A stretch of 10,455 bases of DNA, taken from the NCBI GenBank assembly GCA_031259225.1, contig JAIRLT010000216.1, positions 1 through 10,455 of the forward strand. Direction: 5' to 3'. Below, one piece after another: positions 1 through 6,476 of this stretch. The first letter of the stretch is position 1; each line of letters opens with the position of its first letter. Source of the stretch: Prevotellaceae bacterium (GTDB lineage: Bacteria > Bacteroidota > Bacteroidia > Bacteroidales > UBA932). The notes under the pieces were generated by a model. It was given only the letters and a program-made list of their open reading frames with translations. It made no database searches and was not told where the DNA came from. The position numbers and the translations under genes are program-made.

Positions 1-956
1 ACAATGGCATAGTCGGCAATCTGGTTGATGGGGGCGGTGGCGTCGGTATTGATGGAAATCACCATCGCCGACTGTTCCATTCCCGCCGTATGCTGGATTT
101 GTCCCGAAATACCGCAAGCAATATACAGTTTCGGACGGACGGTAACGCCTGTCTGCCCGACTTGCCGCGCATGGTCGGCAAAGCCCGCATCCACTGCGGC
201 GCGTGAAGCGCCTACTTCCCCACCCAATACGGACGCCAAATCAAACAGTAACCTGAAATTCTCTTTGCTGCCCACGCCGTAGCCGCCGGAAACAATAATC
301 CCTGCGCCTTTAATATCCACTTTGCGTTCTTCGATGTGGCGTTCGAGAATTTCCACTACAAAATCCGCGTCGGAAAGGTATTGTGCTACGTTCACCTTTC
401 TTACATCTGCGGCTTTGGGCGCGCTTACCGGTTCTTTCTTCATCACGCCCTCGCGCACGGTAGCCATCTGCGGGCGGTGTTCGGGATTGATGATCGTGGC
501 AATGATGTTACCGCCAAAAGCCGGGCGAATTTGGTAGAGCAGGTTTTTAGATGTATTGCCTTTGTTATCGCTATGGTCGCCGATTTCAAGGCTGGTGCAG
601 TCGGCAGTCAAACCGCTTTTCAGGGCGCTGGATACGCGCGGCGCCAAATCGCGACCTACGCTGGTCGCCCCAAACAATACAATCTGCGGCTGCCCTTCCT
701 TGATTACGCCGACAGTAATAGCGGCATGCGGCAAAGTGCGGAAAGGCGACAGGCGGGCGTCGCCGGCGAGGTGTACAATGTCTGCGCCATAGTTTACCAG
801 TTCTTTCTCGACGCCGTCCAGTGGGTGTCCGATAGCCAGCGCTTCAAGTTGGCAACCCAATTGCGCCGCCAGTCCGCGCCCTTTGGTGAGCAGTTCCAGA
901 CTAACATCGGCAATTCTGCCGTCTTCCATTTCGCAATAAACTAAAATATTATTCAT
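1..956 (-). CDS. etfA: Electron transfer flavoprotein alpha subunit, C-terminus cut by window edge
   Basis: EtfA pairs with EtfB and carries electrons between acyl-CoA dehydrogenases and NADH/ferredoxin or quinone partners in the cytoplasm. I translated 318 codons from the ATG at 956; the frame is still open at base 1, so roughly the last 15-25 residues are missing. The N-terminal half (about 1-190) fits the EtfA nucleotide-fold domain. The C-terminal FAD domain is clear: SGGYGVGS near 223-230, SRAAVDAGF at 251-259, GQTG at 267-270, and LYIACGISGQIQH at 277-289, the core of the EtfA signature. The signature normally ends in A-[IV]-N and here reads S-I-N (301-303). It lies 96 bp after etfB on the same strand, in the usual etfB-etfA order, so the two are probably co-transcribed. 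An acyl-CoA dehydrogenase gene might follow beyond the left edge; this is inference. Confidence 0.95.
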   Translation of the reverse strand, partial: MNNILVYCEMEDGRIADVSLELLTKGRGLAAQLGCQLEALAIGHPLDGVEKELVNYGADIVHLAGDARLSPFRTLPHAAITVGVIKEGQPQIVLFGATSVGRDLAPRVSSALKSGLTADCTSLEIGDHSDNKGNTSKNLLYQIRPAFGGNIIATIINPEHRPQMATVREGVMKKEPVSAPKAADVRKVNVAQYLSDADFVVEILERHIEERKVDIKGAGIIVSGGYGVGSKENFRLLFDLASVLGGEVGASRAAVDAGFADHARQVGQTGVTVRPKLYIACGISGQIQHTAGMEQSAMVISINTDATAPINQIADYAI

Positions 957-1052
957 TTTATGCTGTGATTAAGTGATTAGGCGGTTAAGCAGTTGGCGTG
1001 CCAACGTAAAATACTTTATTAAGCGCCTTATTCCTGTAATTTATATTCACTC
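957..1052. other. etfB-etfA intergenic gap with short repeats
   Basis: This 96-bp spacer holds no gene. It contains a near tandem word, GTGATTA-AGTGATTA, at 965-979, and a small inverted repeat, GTTGGC/GCCAAC, at 992-1005. The loop is only 2-4 bases and there is no T-run, so this is not a convincing terminator. It resembles the word-repeat-plus-GC-box composition of other gaps in the window. Confidence 0.5.
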
Positions 1053-1922
1053 TTAACCGATGGTATGATTGGTCATCAGTTCTTTTATCAAGGTATCCAC
1101 ATCAGCGTCGGAGGCGGTGAGGCGCTTCGATGCTTTGGACTGGAATATGATATTTTCAATTTTTTTCACTTTGGTTGGCGAGCCGGACAAGCCGAATTGG
1201 GCTTCTTCCCCGCCTACGTCGGTTACGCCCCATTCGGTGATACGCAAATAACCGGGCAGCTGGCTGTCATAAGCATCGTTGCCGGCTTCCTGAAATTCCG
1301 ACAAGGTTTTGGCGCGTTTGTACTTCATCAGTTGTTTCGCATGGCGCGACCGGCACGCGGGCGCCGACCCGTGTACGGTAATCACCAGCGGCAGCGGCGC
1401 CGAAACGGTTTCTACGCCCCGTTCAAGGCGGCGTTTGATTTGCAGCCTCCGACCGTCGTAAGAAAGGATTTCTTCGGCATACGTTACTTGCGGCAAGTGC
1501 AGTTTTTCGGCTACCTGCGGACCTACCTGCGCCGTGTCGCCGTCGATAGCCTGCCGTCCGGCGATGATGACGTCGGGATTTATTTTGCGGATAGCCTGCG
1601 CCAGTGCATAGGACGTTGCCAGCGTATCGGCGCCGGCAAATTTGCGGTCGGTCAGCAGCACGCCGCCGTCCGCGCCGCGGAACAAGCCCTCGCGGATGAT
1701 GTCAGCCGCGCGTCCCGGTCCCATGGTTAATAATTGGATGGTCGCGCCGGGTACCCGGTCTTTGAGACGCAATGCCTGTTCCAGTGCATTCAGGTCTTCG
1801 GGGTTAAAAATCGCAGGAAGGGCGGCGCGGTTCACCGTTCCGTCTTCTTTCATGGCGTTTTTCCCTACATTGCGCGTGTCCGGCACTTGCTTTGCCAGTA
1901 CTACAATTTTGAGTGATTTCAT
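1053..1922 (-). CDS. etfB: Electron transfer flavoprotein beta subunit
   Basis: EtfB is the partner of EtfA; it binds AMP or, in electron-bifurcating Etfs, a second FAD. I chose the ATG at 1922 (289 residues, starting MKSLKIVVLAKQVPDT). The upstream in-frame start at 1931 is a TTG, and the family N-terminus fits the ATG. KQVPDT lies near residues 11-16. A GRQAIDGDTAQVGPQVAE block in the middle matches the nucleotide-binding loop. IKRRLERGVETVSAPLPLVITV resembles the EtfB signature but has Arg where a Gly/Asp/Glu is usual. The DGDTAQVG form of the loop is the type I associate with bifurcating or bifurcation-like Etfs rather than the mitochondrial type; this is family knowledge recalled without an alignment. 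It starts 33 bp after the DUF3467 gene and is followed by etfA, so a three-gene transcript is likely. Confidence 0.95.
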   Translation of the reverse strand: MKSLKIVVLAKQVPDTRNVGKNAMKEDGTVNRAALPAIFNPEDLNALEQALRLKDRVPGATIQLLTMGPGRAADIIREGLFRGADGGVLLTDRKFAGADTLATSYALAQAIRKINPDVIIAGRQAIDGDTAQVGPQVAEKLHLPQVTYAEEILSYDGRRLQIKRRLERGVETVSAPLPLVITVHGSAPACRSRHAKQLMKYKRAKTLSEFQEAGNDAYDSQLPGYLRITEWGVTDVGGEEAQFGLSGSPTKVKKIENIIFQSKASKRLTASDADVDTLIKELMTNHTIG

Positions 1923-1955
1923 ACTTTTCAATTGCTGGTTTTTAAACCGGTTTGC

Positions 1956-2261
1956 TTACGCTTGCGCCGTATTATTTCCAAACGCCAGCGGAATAGCCAT
2001 CGCGCTTTCGTTGGTTTTAATTTTCCCGTGCGTTGTTTCATATTTTGAAATATTATCCTGTAATGCACTGAGCAGCCGTTTGGCATGTTCGGGCGTAAGG
2101 ATAACACGGCTTTTCACCTGCGCTTTGGGCATGCCCGGCAGGATACACACAAAGTCCAATATAAACTCGCTTTGCGAATGTGCGATAACGGCAAAGTTCG
2201 CATACGTTCCCTGTGCTACCTCTTCTTTCAGTTCGATGTTGATTTCTTTCTGTTGTTCCAT
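1956..2261 (-). CDS. DUF3467 family protein
   Basis: This is a 101-residue protein of unknown function matching my memory of the DUF3467 family, which is widespread in Bacteroidota. Visible family features are an acidic N-terminus, the core TYANFAVIAHSQSEFILDFVCILPGMPKAQVKSRVILTPEHAKRLL, and a less conserved tail (about 77-101). It has no signal peptide, membrane segment or recognisable catalytic motif. The fold is probably a small beta-rich domain, which is inference. The ATG at 2261 lies 20 bases after a perfect TAnnTTTG box, so this gene probably heads the transcript that continues into etfB and etfA. As I recall, in Bacteroides this family sits beside rpoC; linkage to etfBA would then be a different neighbourhood. 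No function can be assigned. Confidence 0.85.
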   Translation of the reverse strand: MEQQKEINIELKEEVAQGTYANFAVIAHSQSEFILDFVCILPGMPKAQVKSRVILTPEHAKRLLSALQDNISKYETTHGKIKTNESAMAIPLAFGNNTAQA

Positions 2262-2281
2262 AATTCGTTTGTTTTAGACGG

Positions 2282-2289
2282 CAAATATA
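2282..2289 (-). promoter_or_regulatory. Bacteroidota -7 box for DUF3467-etfBA
   Basis: The minus strand reads TATATTTG, an exact match to the Bacteroidota sigma-ABfr -7 consensus TAnnTTTG. It lies 20 bases before the ATG at 2261. No clear TTTG -33 element is seen about 20 bases further upstream. Confidence 0.7.
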
Positions 2290-2345
2290 AGAAAAAATTA
2301 CGGATTGGGAATTGCCCGCAGCCGCTATGCGACCGTTTTCCGGGG

Positions 2346-3104
2346 TCAAGTCCTGTGTATCATCGTAGCGCCGGCTTGCGCTGCCGGCAGCACCAGCACA
2401 TCGGCAATGTTCACGTGCGGCGGGCAATTAATTATGTAGGCAATGACGTCGGCAATATCGGCGGCTTCCAGAGGATGGAAACCTTCATACACGGCGTCGG
2501 CGCGCAACCGGTCGCCCTTGAAACGCACGAGGGAAAATTCCGTTTCCACCGCCCCGGGCGCTACCTGCGACACCCGGATACCATAGGGCAAAAATTCCAT
2601 CCGCATACTTTTTGTGAGGGCGTCAACGGCATGTTTCGTGGCGCAATATACGTTGCCGTTGGCATATACTTCGCGCCCGGCAATAGAGCCAATGTTTATG
2701 ATGTGTCCTTTGCGGCGGGCGATCATAAAAGGCGCAATGATTTTGGTAACATAGAGCAAGCCTTTGATGTTGGTATCAATCATGCGTTGCCAGTCGTCCG
2801 GCTGCCCGTTGTCCAGCGCTTCCAAGCCGGAAGCCAAGCCGGCATTATTGATGAGGATATCGATATCTTGCCAAGACTCCGGCAGGCTGCCCAGGCTTTT
2901 CCCGGTTTGCTCGAAGTCGCATACATCAAAACACAGCGGCAACACGTCCACCGGATAAGTATTTTTAAGGTATCCGGAAAACGCCAGCAGGCGGTCTTTG
3001 CGGCGACCGGTAATAATAACATTATAATGTCCGGCGGCTAAACGTTTCGCCGTCGCTTCCCCAATGCCCGACGTTGCGCCGGTAATAAGAGCCGTTTTCT
3101 TCAT
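2346..3104 (-). CDS. SDR-family NADP-dependent oxidoreductase, YdfG-like
   Basis: This is a 252-residue classical short-chain dehydrogenase/reductase, likely acting on 3-hydroxy acids (serine or 3-hydroxypropionate type) in the cytoplasm. Visible motifs are the cofactor loop TGATSGIG (8-15), GRR (33-35), whose two Arg favour NADP(H), NNAG (86-89), the structural Asn in DTNIKG (112), and the catalytic Ser140, Tyr153 and Lys157 (GNVYCATK). The region VETEFSLVRFKGD and the late PPHVNIADVLVLPAAQ block are characteristic of the E. coli YdfG group, and full length is as expected. The substrate is inferred from family resemblance only. The start at 3104 sits just after a GC-poor repeat region without a clear -7 box. 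Transcription might therefore come from osmC upstream, through 135 bp of low-complexity DNA. Confidence 0.92.
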   Translation of the reverse strand: MKKTALITGATSGIGEATAKRLAAGHYNVIITGRRKDRLLAFSGYLKNTYPVDVLPLCFDVCDFEQTGKSLGSLPESWQDIDILINNAGLASGLEALDNGQPDDWQRMIDTNIKGLLYVTKIIAPFMIARRKGHIINIGSIAGREVYANGNVYCATKHAVDALTKSMRMEFLPYGIRVSQVAPGAVETEFSLVRFKGDRLRADAVYEGFHPLEAADIADVIAYIINCPPHVNIADVLVLPAAQAGATMIHRT

Positions 3105-3239
3105 TTTTTTAGCTGTATAACTAAGTTAGTTGAAAGTTGAGAGTTGAAAGTTGAAAGTTGAACGTTGAAGAAGTTTCCCCCTTTACCCTTTACCTTTTCC
3201 CCTTTCACCCTTCACCCTTCCCCCTTCACCTTTCCCCCT
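3105..3239. repeat. Low-complexity intergenic heptamer repeats (osmC-SDR gap)
   Basis: The gap has two blocks. At about 3129-3170 the plus strand repeats an AGTTGAA-type heptamer six times with small changes. At 3177-3238 it is almost pure pyrimidine with scattered A, built from CCCTTTA/CCCTTCA-like words. On the minus strand, the sense strand of both flanking genes, the second block becomes runs of three to five G separated by A/T-rich linkers. No coding frame is supported here. Confidence 0.85.
3199..3224 (-). other. Potential G-quadruplex motif
   Basis: On the minus strand four G-runs (lengths 5, 3, 3 and 4) are separated by linkers of 2, 4 and 5 bases. This satisfies the usual G3+N1-7 pattern. 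Additional G-runs occur at 3177-3181, 3186-3188 and 3234-3238. It lies between the osmC stop and the SDR start in the direction of transcription. Formation in vivo is not shown by sequence. Confidence 0.6.
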
Positions 3240-3650
3240 TTACGCCGGATACTCAAACGTCACTTCTTTTTCGAGACCGGGGTGCAGGCTGTTGGCTACA
3301 GGACACTGGCGGGGTACGGCTTCGATGATGCGGCGTTCCTTGTCGGAATAGTTATTGTGCGGCATTTTGATAGCCACTTTTATTTTCGCCACGCGGCGCG
3401 GATTTTCCGCCATGATTTTTGTTGTTTCGGCGCTTATACCGTCAATCGAGAAACCGTGCGTTTCAGCGGCGATGCCCATAATCGTAAAAATACAACTGGT
3501 ATAAGCAGCCGTAAAAATATCGGTGGGGGAAATAAACTCGCCTTTGCCGTGATTGTCGAGCGGCGCGTCGGTAATGATTTTCTGACCGGACTGCACATGT
3601 TCTATCTCTGTCCGTAAATTCCCGAGATAAGTTGTTTTAATTGTTGCCAT
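3240..3650 (-). CDS. OsmC/Ohr family peroxiredoxin-like protein
   Basis: This is a 136-residue OsmC-family protein. Such proteins are thiol-dependent peroxidases that reduce organic hydroperoxides, usually as dimers in the cytoplasm. The two family cysteines are present: Cys53 in SPTDIFTAAYTSCIFT and Cys116 in CPVANSL. This spacing and the CPV motif fit the OsmC group. The length is normal for the family and no signal peptide is seen. The ATG at 3650 is supported by a perfect -7 box 28 bases upstream. Whether this is OsmC, Ohr or the YhfA-like subgroup is not certain; the substrate is inferred from family. The gene and its promoter are bracketed by near-identical inverted heptamer repeats (3142-3166 and 3881-3905). 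Confidence 0.9.
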   Translation of the reverse strand: MATIKTTYLGNLRTEIEHVQSGQKIITDAPLDNHGKGEFISPTDIFTAAYTSCIFTIMGIAAETHGFSIDGISAETTKIMAENPRRVAKIKVAIKMPHNNYSDKERRIIEAVPRQCPVANSLHPGLEKEVTFEYPA

Positions 3651-3678
3651 AGTATTGTTATCTATTATTAAGTTTCTA

Positions 3679-3686
3679 CAAATATA
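3679..3686 (-). promoter_or_regulatory. Bacteroidota -7 box for osmC-family gene
   Basis: The minus strand reads TATATTTG, matching TAnnTTTG exactly, 28 bases before the ATG at 3650. It lies just downstream, in the direction of transcription, of the repeat array at 3697-3921. Its -33 region therefore falls within the array's AATGTG-type words. Confidence 0.7.
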
Positions 3687-3696
3687 CGAAAAAAAG

Positions 3697-3921
3697 TAAT
3701 GTGATTAATGTGCTAATGTGAAAATGAGGCTGGCGCGGCAGCGCAATTTCTGATTTCTAATTTCTGATTGGCTGACGCGCCGGCTAATGTGAAAATGTGA
3801 AGATGTGCTAATGTTAAGATGAGGCTGACGCGCCGGCGCAATTTCTAATTTCTGATTTCTAATTGGCTGGCGCGTCAGCTAACTTTCAACTTTCAACTTT
3901 CAACTAAACCGGTGCGCCAGC
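3697..3921. repeat. Array of five GC-rich palindromic boxes with low-complexity spacers
   Basis: The roughly 320-bp gap between rimO and osmC has no gene and is mostly repeats. Five GC-rich boxes lie at 3729-3742, 3771-3784, 3824-3837, 3866-3879 and (shorter) 3911-3921. Each is close to GCTGRCGCGYCRGC, itself nearly self-complementary. Spacers are 28, 39, 28 and 31 bases. The two 28-base spacers are near copies made of three ATTTCTR heptamers. The others are AATGTG-type words and three AACTTTC heptamers. Boxes 1-2 and 3-4 can form hairpins with 14-base stems (one wobble in the second) around those 28-base loops. Two copies of a roughly 90-bp unit (3697-3785 and 3786-3880) are visible. The remaining 3922-3970 holds further TAA/CATTA-like words and nothing else recognised. 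Confidence 0.8.
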
Positions 3922-3970
3922 ACTAACCACTAAGCATTAACCATTACCTGTAAATCCCCCTTGCCCTGTT

Positions 3971-5281
3971 CTACGGTGCGGAATAACTCCCGAACAAATC
4001 ATATGTTTCCGCCGCCGTGATAAGGACGTCGTAAAACTTTCCCGGTTGGAGGGCATTGTTTGCCGTCGAAACCAGCACTTCGCCGTCCACTTCCGGCGTA
4101 TCGTACTGCGTGCGACCGGCGCAGTAACCGTCTTCCTGCCGGTCAATAAGGGTACGGAAGGTTTTCCCGATTTTTTCTTCGTTCAGTTGTTGCGAAATGC
4201 GCGCTTGCAGGGACATGATACGGTCGCGGCGCGCCTGCTTTTCCCTGTCGGGAATGGTATCCGTGAAATGCTGCGCCCCGTAAGTACCTTCCTCTTCGGA
4301 ATAACAGAACACGCCGAGCCGCTCGAAGCGCGTTTCTTCTACGAAATCTTCCAGTTCGCGGAAAGCCGCATCGTCCTCGCCCGGATGCCCTACAATCAGG
4401 GTAGTGCGCAAGGCAATGCCGGGTATTTCCGCACGCAGTTTTTCAACCAGCGCGCGCGTCTGCCGGCTATTGATGCCGCGGCGCATATTCTTCAAAACCT
4501 TTCCGGATATGTGTTGCAGCGGAATATCCAAATACTTGCAAAGTTTCGGATTATCGCGCATAACCGGCAACACGTCTTCGGGAAACTGTGCAGGATAGGC
4601 GTAATGCAAGCGTATCCATTCGATGCCTTTCACCTCCGAGAGGGCGGTTAAGAGTCCGGGCAAACGGCGGTAGCCATAGAGGTCTATGCCGTAATATGTC
4701 GTATCCTGTGCGGTAATCAGCAGTTCCTTCACGCCGCGCGCCGCCAGCAATTTTGTTTCCACCACCAACTGTTCAACAGGCGTCGAACGGTGCTTCCCGC
4801 GAATAAGCGGGATAGCGCAGTAGGCGCATCCCCAGTTGCATCCTTCCGAGATTTTGAGGTACGCATAATGCGGCGGAGTGGCAATCGCCCGCCGGGTAAG
4901 GTATTTCGGGGATGGCACGCCGCCCAGCGTTTCCACAATCTTATCAAATTCCTCCACGCCGAAAAACCTGTCCACTTCGGGCAACTCTTGCTGCAACTCA
5001 TGCCGGTAGCGTTGCGAAAGGCAACCGAACACAAAGATACGTTCCACGCCGCCACGTTTTTTTGCTGCAATCACCGACAAAATAGTATTCACCGATTCTT
5101 CTTTCGCGTCATTGATAAATCCGCAGGTATTGATAAGAACGGTCTTTGCGCCGGCGGCATGGTCGCTGTGCCGTACATGGAAACCCGCCGCTTGCAACTG
5201 CTGCATCAGCCGTTCGGAATCCACCAAATTTTTAGCGCAACCAAGCGTGATGATTTTAATAAGTCGTGGGTTGTAAGTCAT
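3971..5281 (-). CDS. rimO: Ribosomal protein S12 methylthiotransferase
   Basis: RimO adds a methylthio group to the conserved aspartate of ribosomal protein S12, using S-adenosylmethionine and two iron-sulfur clusters. The 436-residue length is normal. The N-terminal UPF0004 domain has Cys15 (LGCAKNLVDSE), Cys53 (NTCGFI) and Cys87 (FGCLSQR) for the auxiliary cluster. The radical-SAM CxxxCxxC is at 148-155 (CNWGCAYC). Its second residues NW differ slightly from the more common forms but the cysteines are intact. The C-terminal 65 or so residues form the TRAM RNA/protein-binding domain. LGCAKNLVDSE and DLYG separate RimO from MiaB. It starts 64 bp after rsmE on the same strand, without a visible -7 box, and may be co-transcribed with it. 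Confidence 0.96.
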   Translation of the reverse strand: MTYNPRLIKIITLGCAKNLVDSERLMQQLQAAGFHVRHSDHAAGAKTVLINTCGFINDAKEESVNTILSVIAAKKRGGVERIFVFGCLSQRYRHELQQELPEVDRFFGVEEFDKIVETLGGVPSPKYLTRRAIATPPHYAYLKISEGCNWGCAYCAIPLIRGKHRSTPVEQLVVETKLLAARGVKELLITAQDTTYYGIDLYGYRRLPGLLTALSEVKGIEWIRLHYAYPAQFPEDVLPVMRDNPKLCKYLDIPLQHISGKVLKNMRRGINSRQTRALVEKLRAEIPGIALRTTLIVGHPGEDDAAFRELEDFVEETRFERLGVFCYSEEEGTYGAQHFTDTIPDREKQARRDRIMSLQARISQQLNEEKIGKTFRTLIDRQEDGYCAGRTQYDTPEVDGEVLVSTANNALQPGKFYDVLITAAETYDLFGSYSAP

Positions 5282-5345
5282 AAGCCGTAAGTCGCGGCAA
5301 GCGCACGGACGCCAGCCTGCATTTGTAAATCCGTAAATCTGTAAA
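5282..5345. other. rsmE-rimO gap with short-word repeats
   Basis: This 64-bp spacer contains GTAAGTC-like words next to the rimO start, a GC-rich stretch around 5295-5320, and a tandem of GTAAATC-type octamers running to about 5346. No terminator hairpin or -7 box is visible. Confidence 0.5.
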
Positions 5346-6044
5346 TTAATTCATATAGGTTGCCAGGCAGGCAATCATTCCGGCGGTTTCGACGCGGAAG
5401 CGGCTTTCGCCGAAAGTAATTGCTTTGAACCCGGCTTGCAGGGCGGCTTGTATCTCGCGCTCCGAGAAGTCGCCTTCAGGACCGATGAGCATTACGATGC
5501 GCCGGCTTGGCGGCAACACTTTCCAGAATGGTTCGCGCGGTATATCCGGATAGCAACAGCCAATGTACTTTCCGCCGTCGAAAGGTTGCCGGATAAAGTC
5601 GTCAAAGGCGGCGGGCGGGTTCAGTTGCGGTAAGCGCGTTTTAAGCGATTGCTTCATTGCGGCGACCAGTATTTTTTCCCACCGTCCGGTGTTTACTGTC
5701 CGGCGTTCGGAGCGGTCGCATATCACAGGCGTAATTTCGTCGATACCTATTTCGGTCGCCGTGTCTAACAGTTGTTCGTACCGGTCGTTGTTTTTGGTGG
5801 GCGCTACCGCCAGATGCAGGTAATAATTACGTACGCCGTAATTTTCCTGTTTACCGGTAATTTTTATTTCGCAATGTTTAATGCGGTCATCCGTGATTTG
5901 AGCGGTGTATAAAGCGCCTTTGCCGTCGGTCAGGTGCAAGATGTCGCCCACCGAAAGCCGCAGCACGCGAAGGCAGTGTTTGCTTTCTTCTTCCGGCAGC
6001 ACATAACGCCCGCCGGAAATATCAGGAGTATAAAATAACAGCAT
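5346..6044 (-). CDS. rsmE: 16S rRNA (uracil-1498 N3)-methyltransferase
   Basis: RsmE methylates N3 of U1498 in 16S rRNA within the 30S subunit, using S-adenosylmethionine; it is a SPOUT-class enzyme with a C-terminal knot. The 232-residue length is typical. An N-terminal PUA-like domain (about 1-65) includes KHCLRVLRLSVGD. In the SPOUT domain, EIGIDEITPVICDRSE (about 98-113), GPEGDF (188-193) and the knot segment ESRFRVETAG (213-222) correspond to the family motifs. The usual LGxRILRxETA is slightly varied but the R-x-ETA core is kept. It has its own -7 box and follows the rpmE2 terminator, so it probably starts a transcript that continues into rimO. All visible motifs look intact. Confidence 0.95.
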   Translation of the reverse strand: MLLFYTPDISGGRYVLPEEESKHCLRVLRLSVGDILHLTDGKGALYTAQITDDRIKHCEIKITGKQENYGVRNYYLHLAVAPTKNNDRYEQLLDTATEIGIDEITPVICDRSERRTVNTGRWEKILVAAMKQSLKTRLPQLNPPAAFDDFIRQPFDGGKYIGCCYPDIPREPFWKVLPPSRRIVMLIGPEGDFSEREIQAALQAGFKAITFGESRFRVETAGMIACLATYMN

Positions 6045-6067
6045 GGGACAATGTCAATTTATTTTTT

Positions 6068-6075
6068 CAAAGTTA
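6068..6075 (-). promoter_or_regulatory. Bacteroidota -7 box for rsmE
   Basis: The minus strand reads TAACTTTG, an exact TAnnTTTG match, 23 bases before the ATG at 6044. It lies directly after the T-tract of the upstream terminator. Confidence 0.65.
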
Positions 6076-6114
6076 CAAAAAATAAAAAAACAGGCTGCTT
6101 GAAAAAACAGCCTG
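6076..6114 (-). terminator. Intrinsic terminator after rpmE2
   Basis: On the minus strand a 7-bp stem CAGGCTG/CAGCCTG (6108-6114 with 6091-6097) closes a 10-base loop. It is followed by a run of Ts with one A interruption (down to about 6077). This is a standard intrinsic terminator 20 bases past the rpmE2 stop, separating it from rsmE. Confidence 0.85.
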
Positions 6115-6134
6115 CTTTCATTTGTTATACAACC

Positions 6135-6395
6135 TTATTTTTTTGCTTCCAGCGCTTTTTTGTAGCGGTTGCGGAATTTATCCACCCTGCCGGCGGTATC
6201 CACCAATTTCATTTTGCCGGTGTAGAACGGATGCGAGGTGTTGGAAATTTCGACTTTATACAAAGGATATTCCACGCCGTCAAGGTTAATAGTTTCGCGC
6301 GTTTGCACCGTTGAGCGGGTAACAAACGTATGGTCGTTCGACATGTCTTTAAACGCCACCAAGCGGTAATTTTCGGGATGAAGATGTTGTTTCAT
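6135..6395 (-). CDS. rpmE2: 50S ribosomal protein L31, type B
   Basis: L31 bridges the 50S and 30S subunits near the central protuberance. This 86-residue copy is the type B form: it contains no cysteine, so the CxxC zinc site of type A L31 is absent. The N-terminus MKQHLHPENYRLVAFKD and the central SNTSHPFYTGKMKLVDTAGRVDKF block are characteristic. In organisms with both types, type B often replaces type A when zinc is short; in Bacteroidota it is often the only copy, so no zinc control is implied here. The gene has a complete promoter and its own terminator, so it appears monocistronic. A purine-rich AAAAAGGAA precedes the ATG, unlike most starts in the window. Confidence 0.97.
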   Translation of the reverse strand: MKQHLHPENYRLVAFKDMSNDHTFVTRSTVQTRETINLDGVEYPLYKVEISNTSHPFYTGKMKLVDTAGRVDKFRNRYKKALEAKK

Positions 6396-6429
6396 ATAAT
6401 TCCTTTTTCTTTTTTCAAATTTCGGATTG

Positions 6430-6461
6430 CAAAAGTAGTATATTTTTCCGGATTATACAAA
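6430..6461 (-). promoter_or_regulatory. Bacteroidota promoter (-33/-7) for rpmE2
   Basis: The minus strand has TTTG at 6461-6458 and TACTTTTG at 6437-6430, separated by 20 bases. This fits the Bacteroidota -33/-7 arrangement with a TAnnTTTG -7 box. It is 34 bases before the ATG at 6395 and is the most complete promoter in the window. Confidence 0.75.
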
Positions 6462-6476
6462 CCGGCTGCATTTTAT

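Noticed and set aside
336..944. Plus-strand open frame of 202 codons opposite etfA
   Set aside because: The minus-strand frame through this interval is a full-quality EtfA, including the FAD signature. The plus frame has no promoter or family support.
1065..1730. Plus-strand open frame of 221 codons opposite etfB
   Set aside because: It is fully inside etfB in antisense. EtfB motifs are intact on the minus strand and the plus-strand translation shows no recognisable domain.
1923..1931. TTG start three codons upstream for etfB
   Set aside because: An ATG at 1922 gives the usual EtfB N-terminus beginning just before the first beta strand. The TTG adds only MKS, with no family support.
2085..3041. 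Long plus-strand open frame of 318 codons opposite the DUF3467 and SDR genes
   Set aside because: It runs antisense across two well-recognised genes and a gap. Its translation is rich in His, Gln and Arg with no family resemblance, as expected from a shadow frame.
3142..3905. Insertion sequence or transposon around osmC
   Set aside because: The inverted ends are simple heptamer tandems, the enclosed gene is a housekeeping OsmC protein with its own promoter, no transposase exists and no target duplication was found.
3697..3921. CRISPR array
   Set aside because: The repeated boxes are only about 14 bases, the spacers are low-complexity and related to each other, and no cas gene is present.
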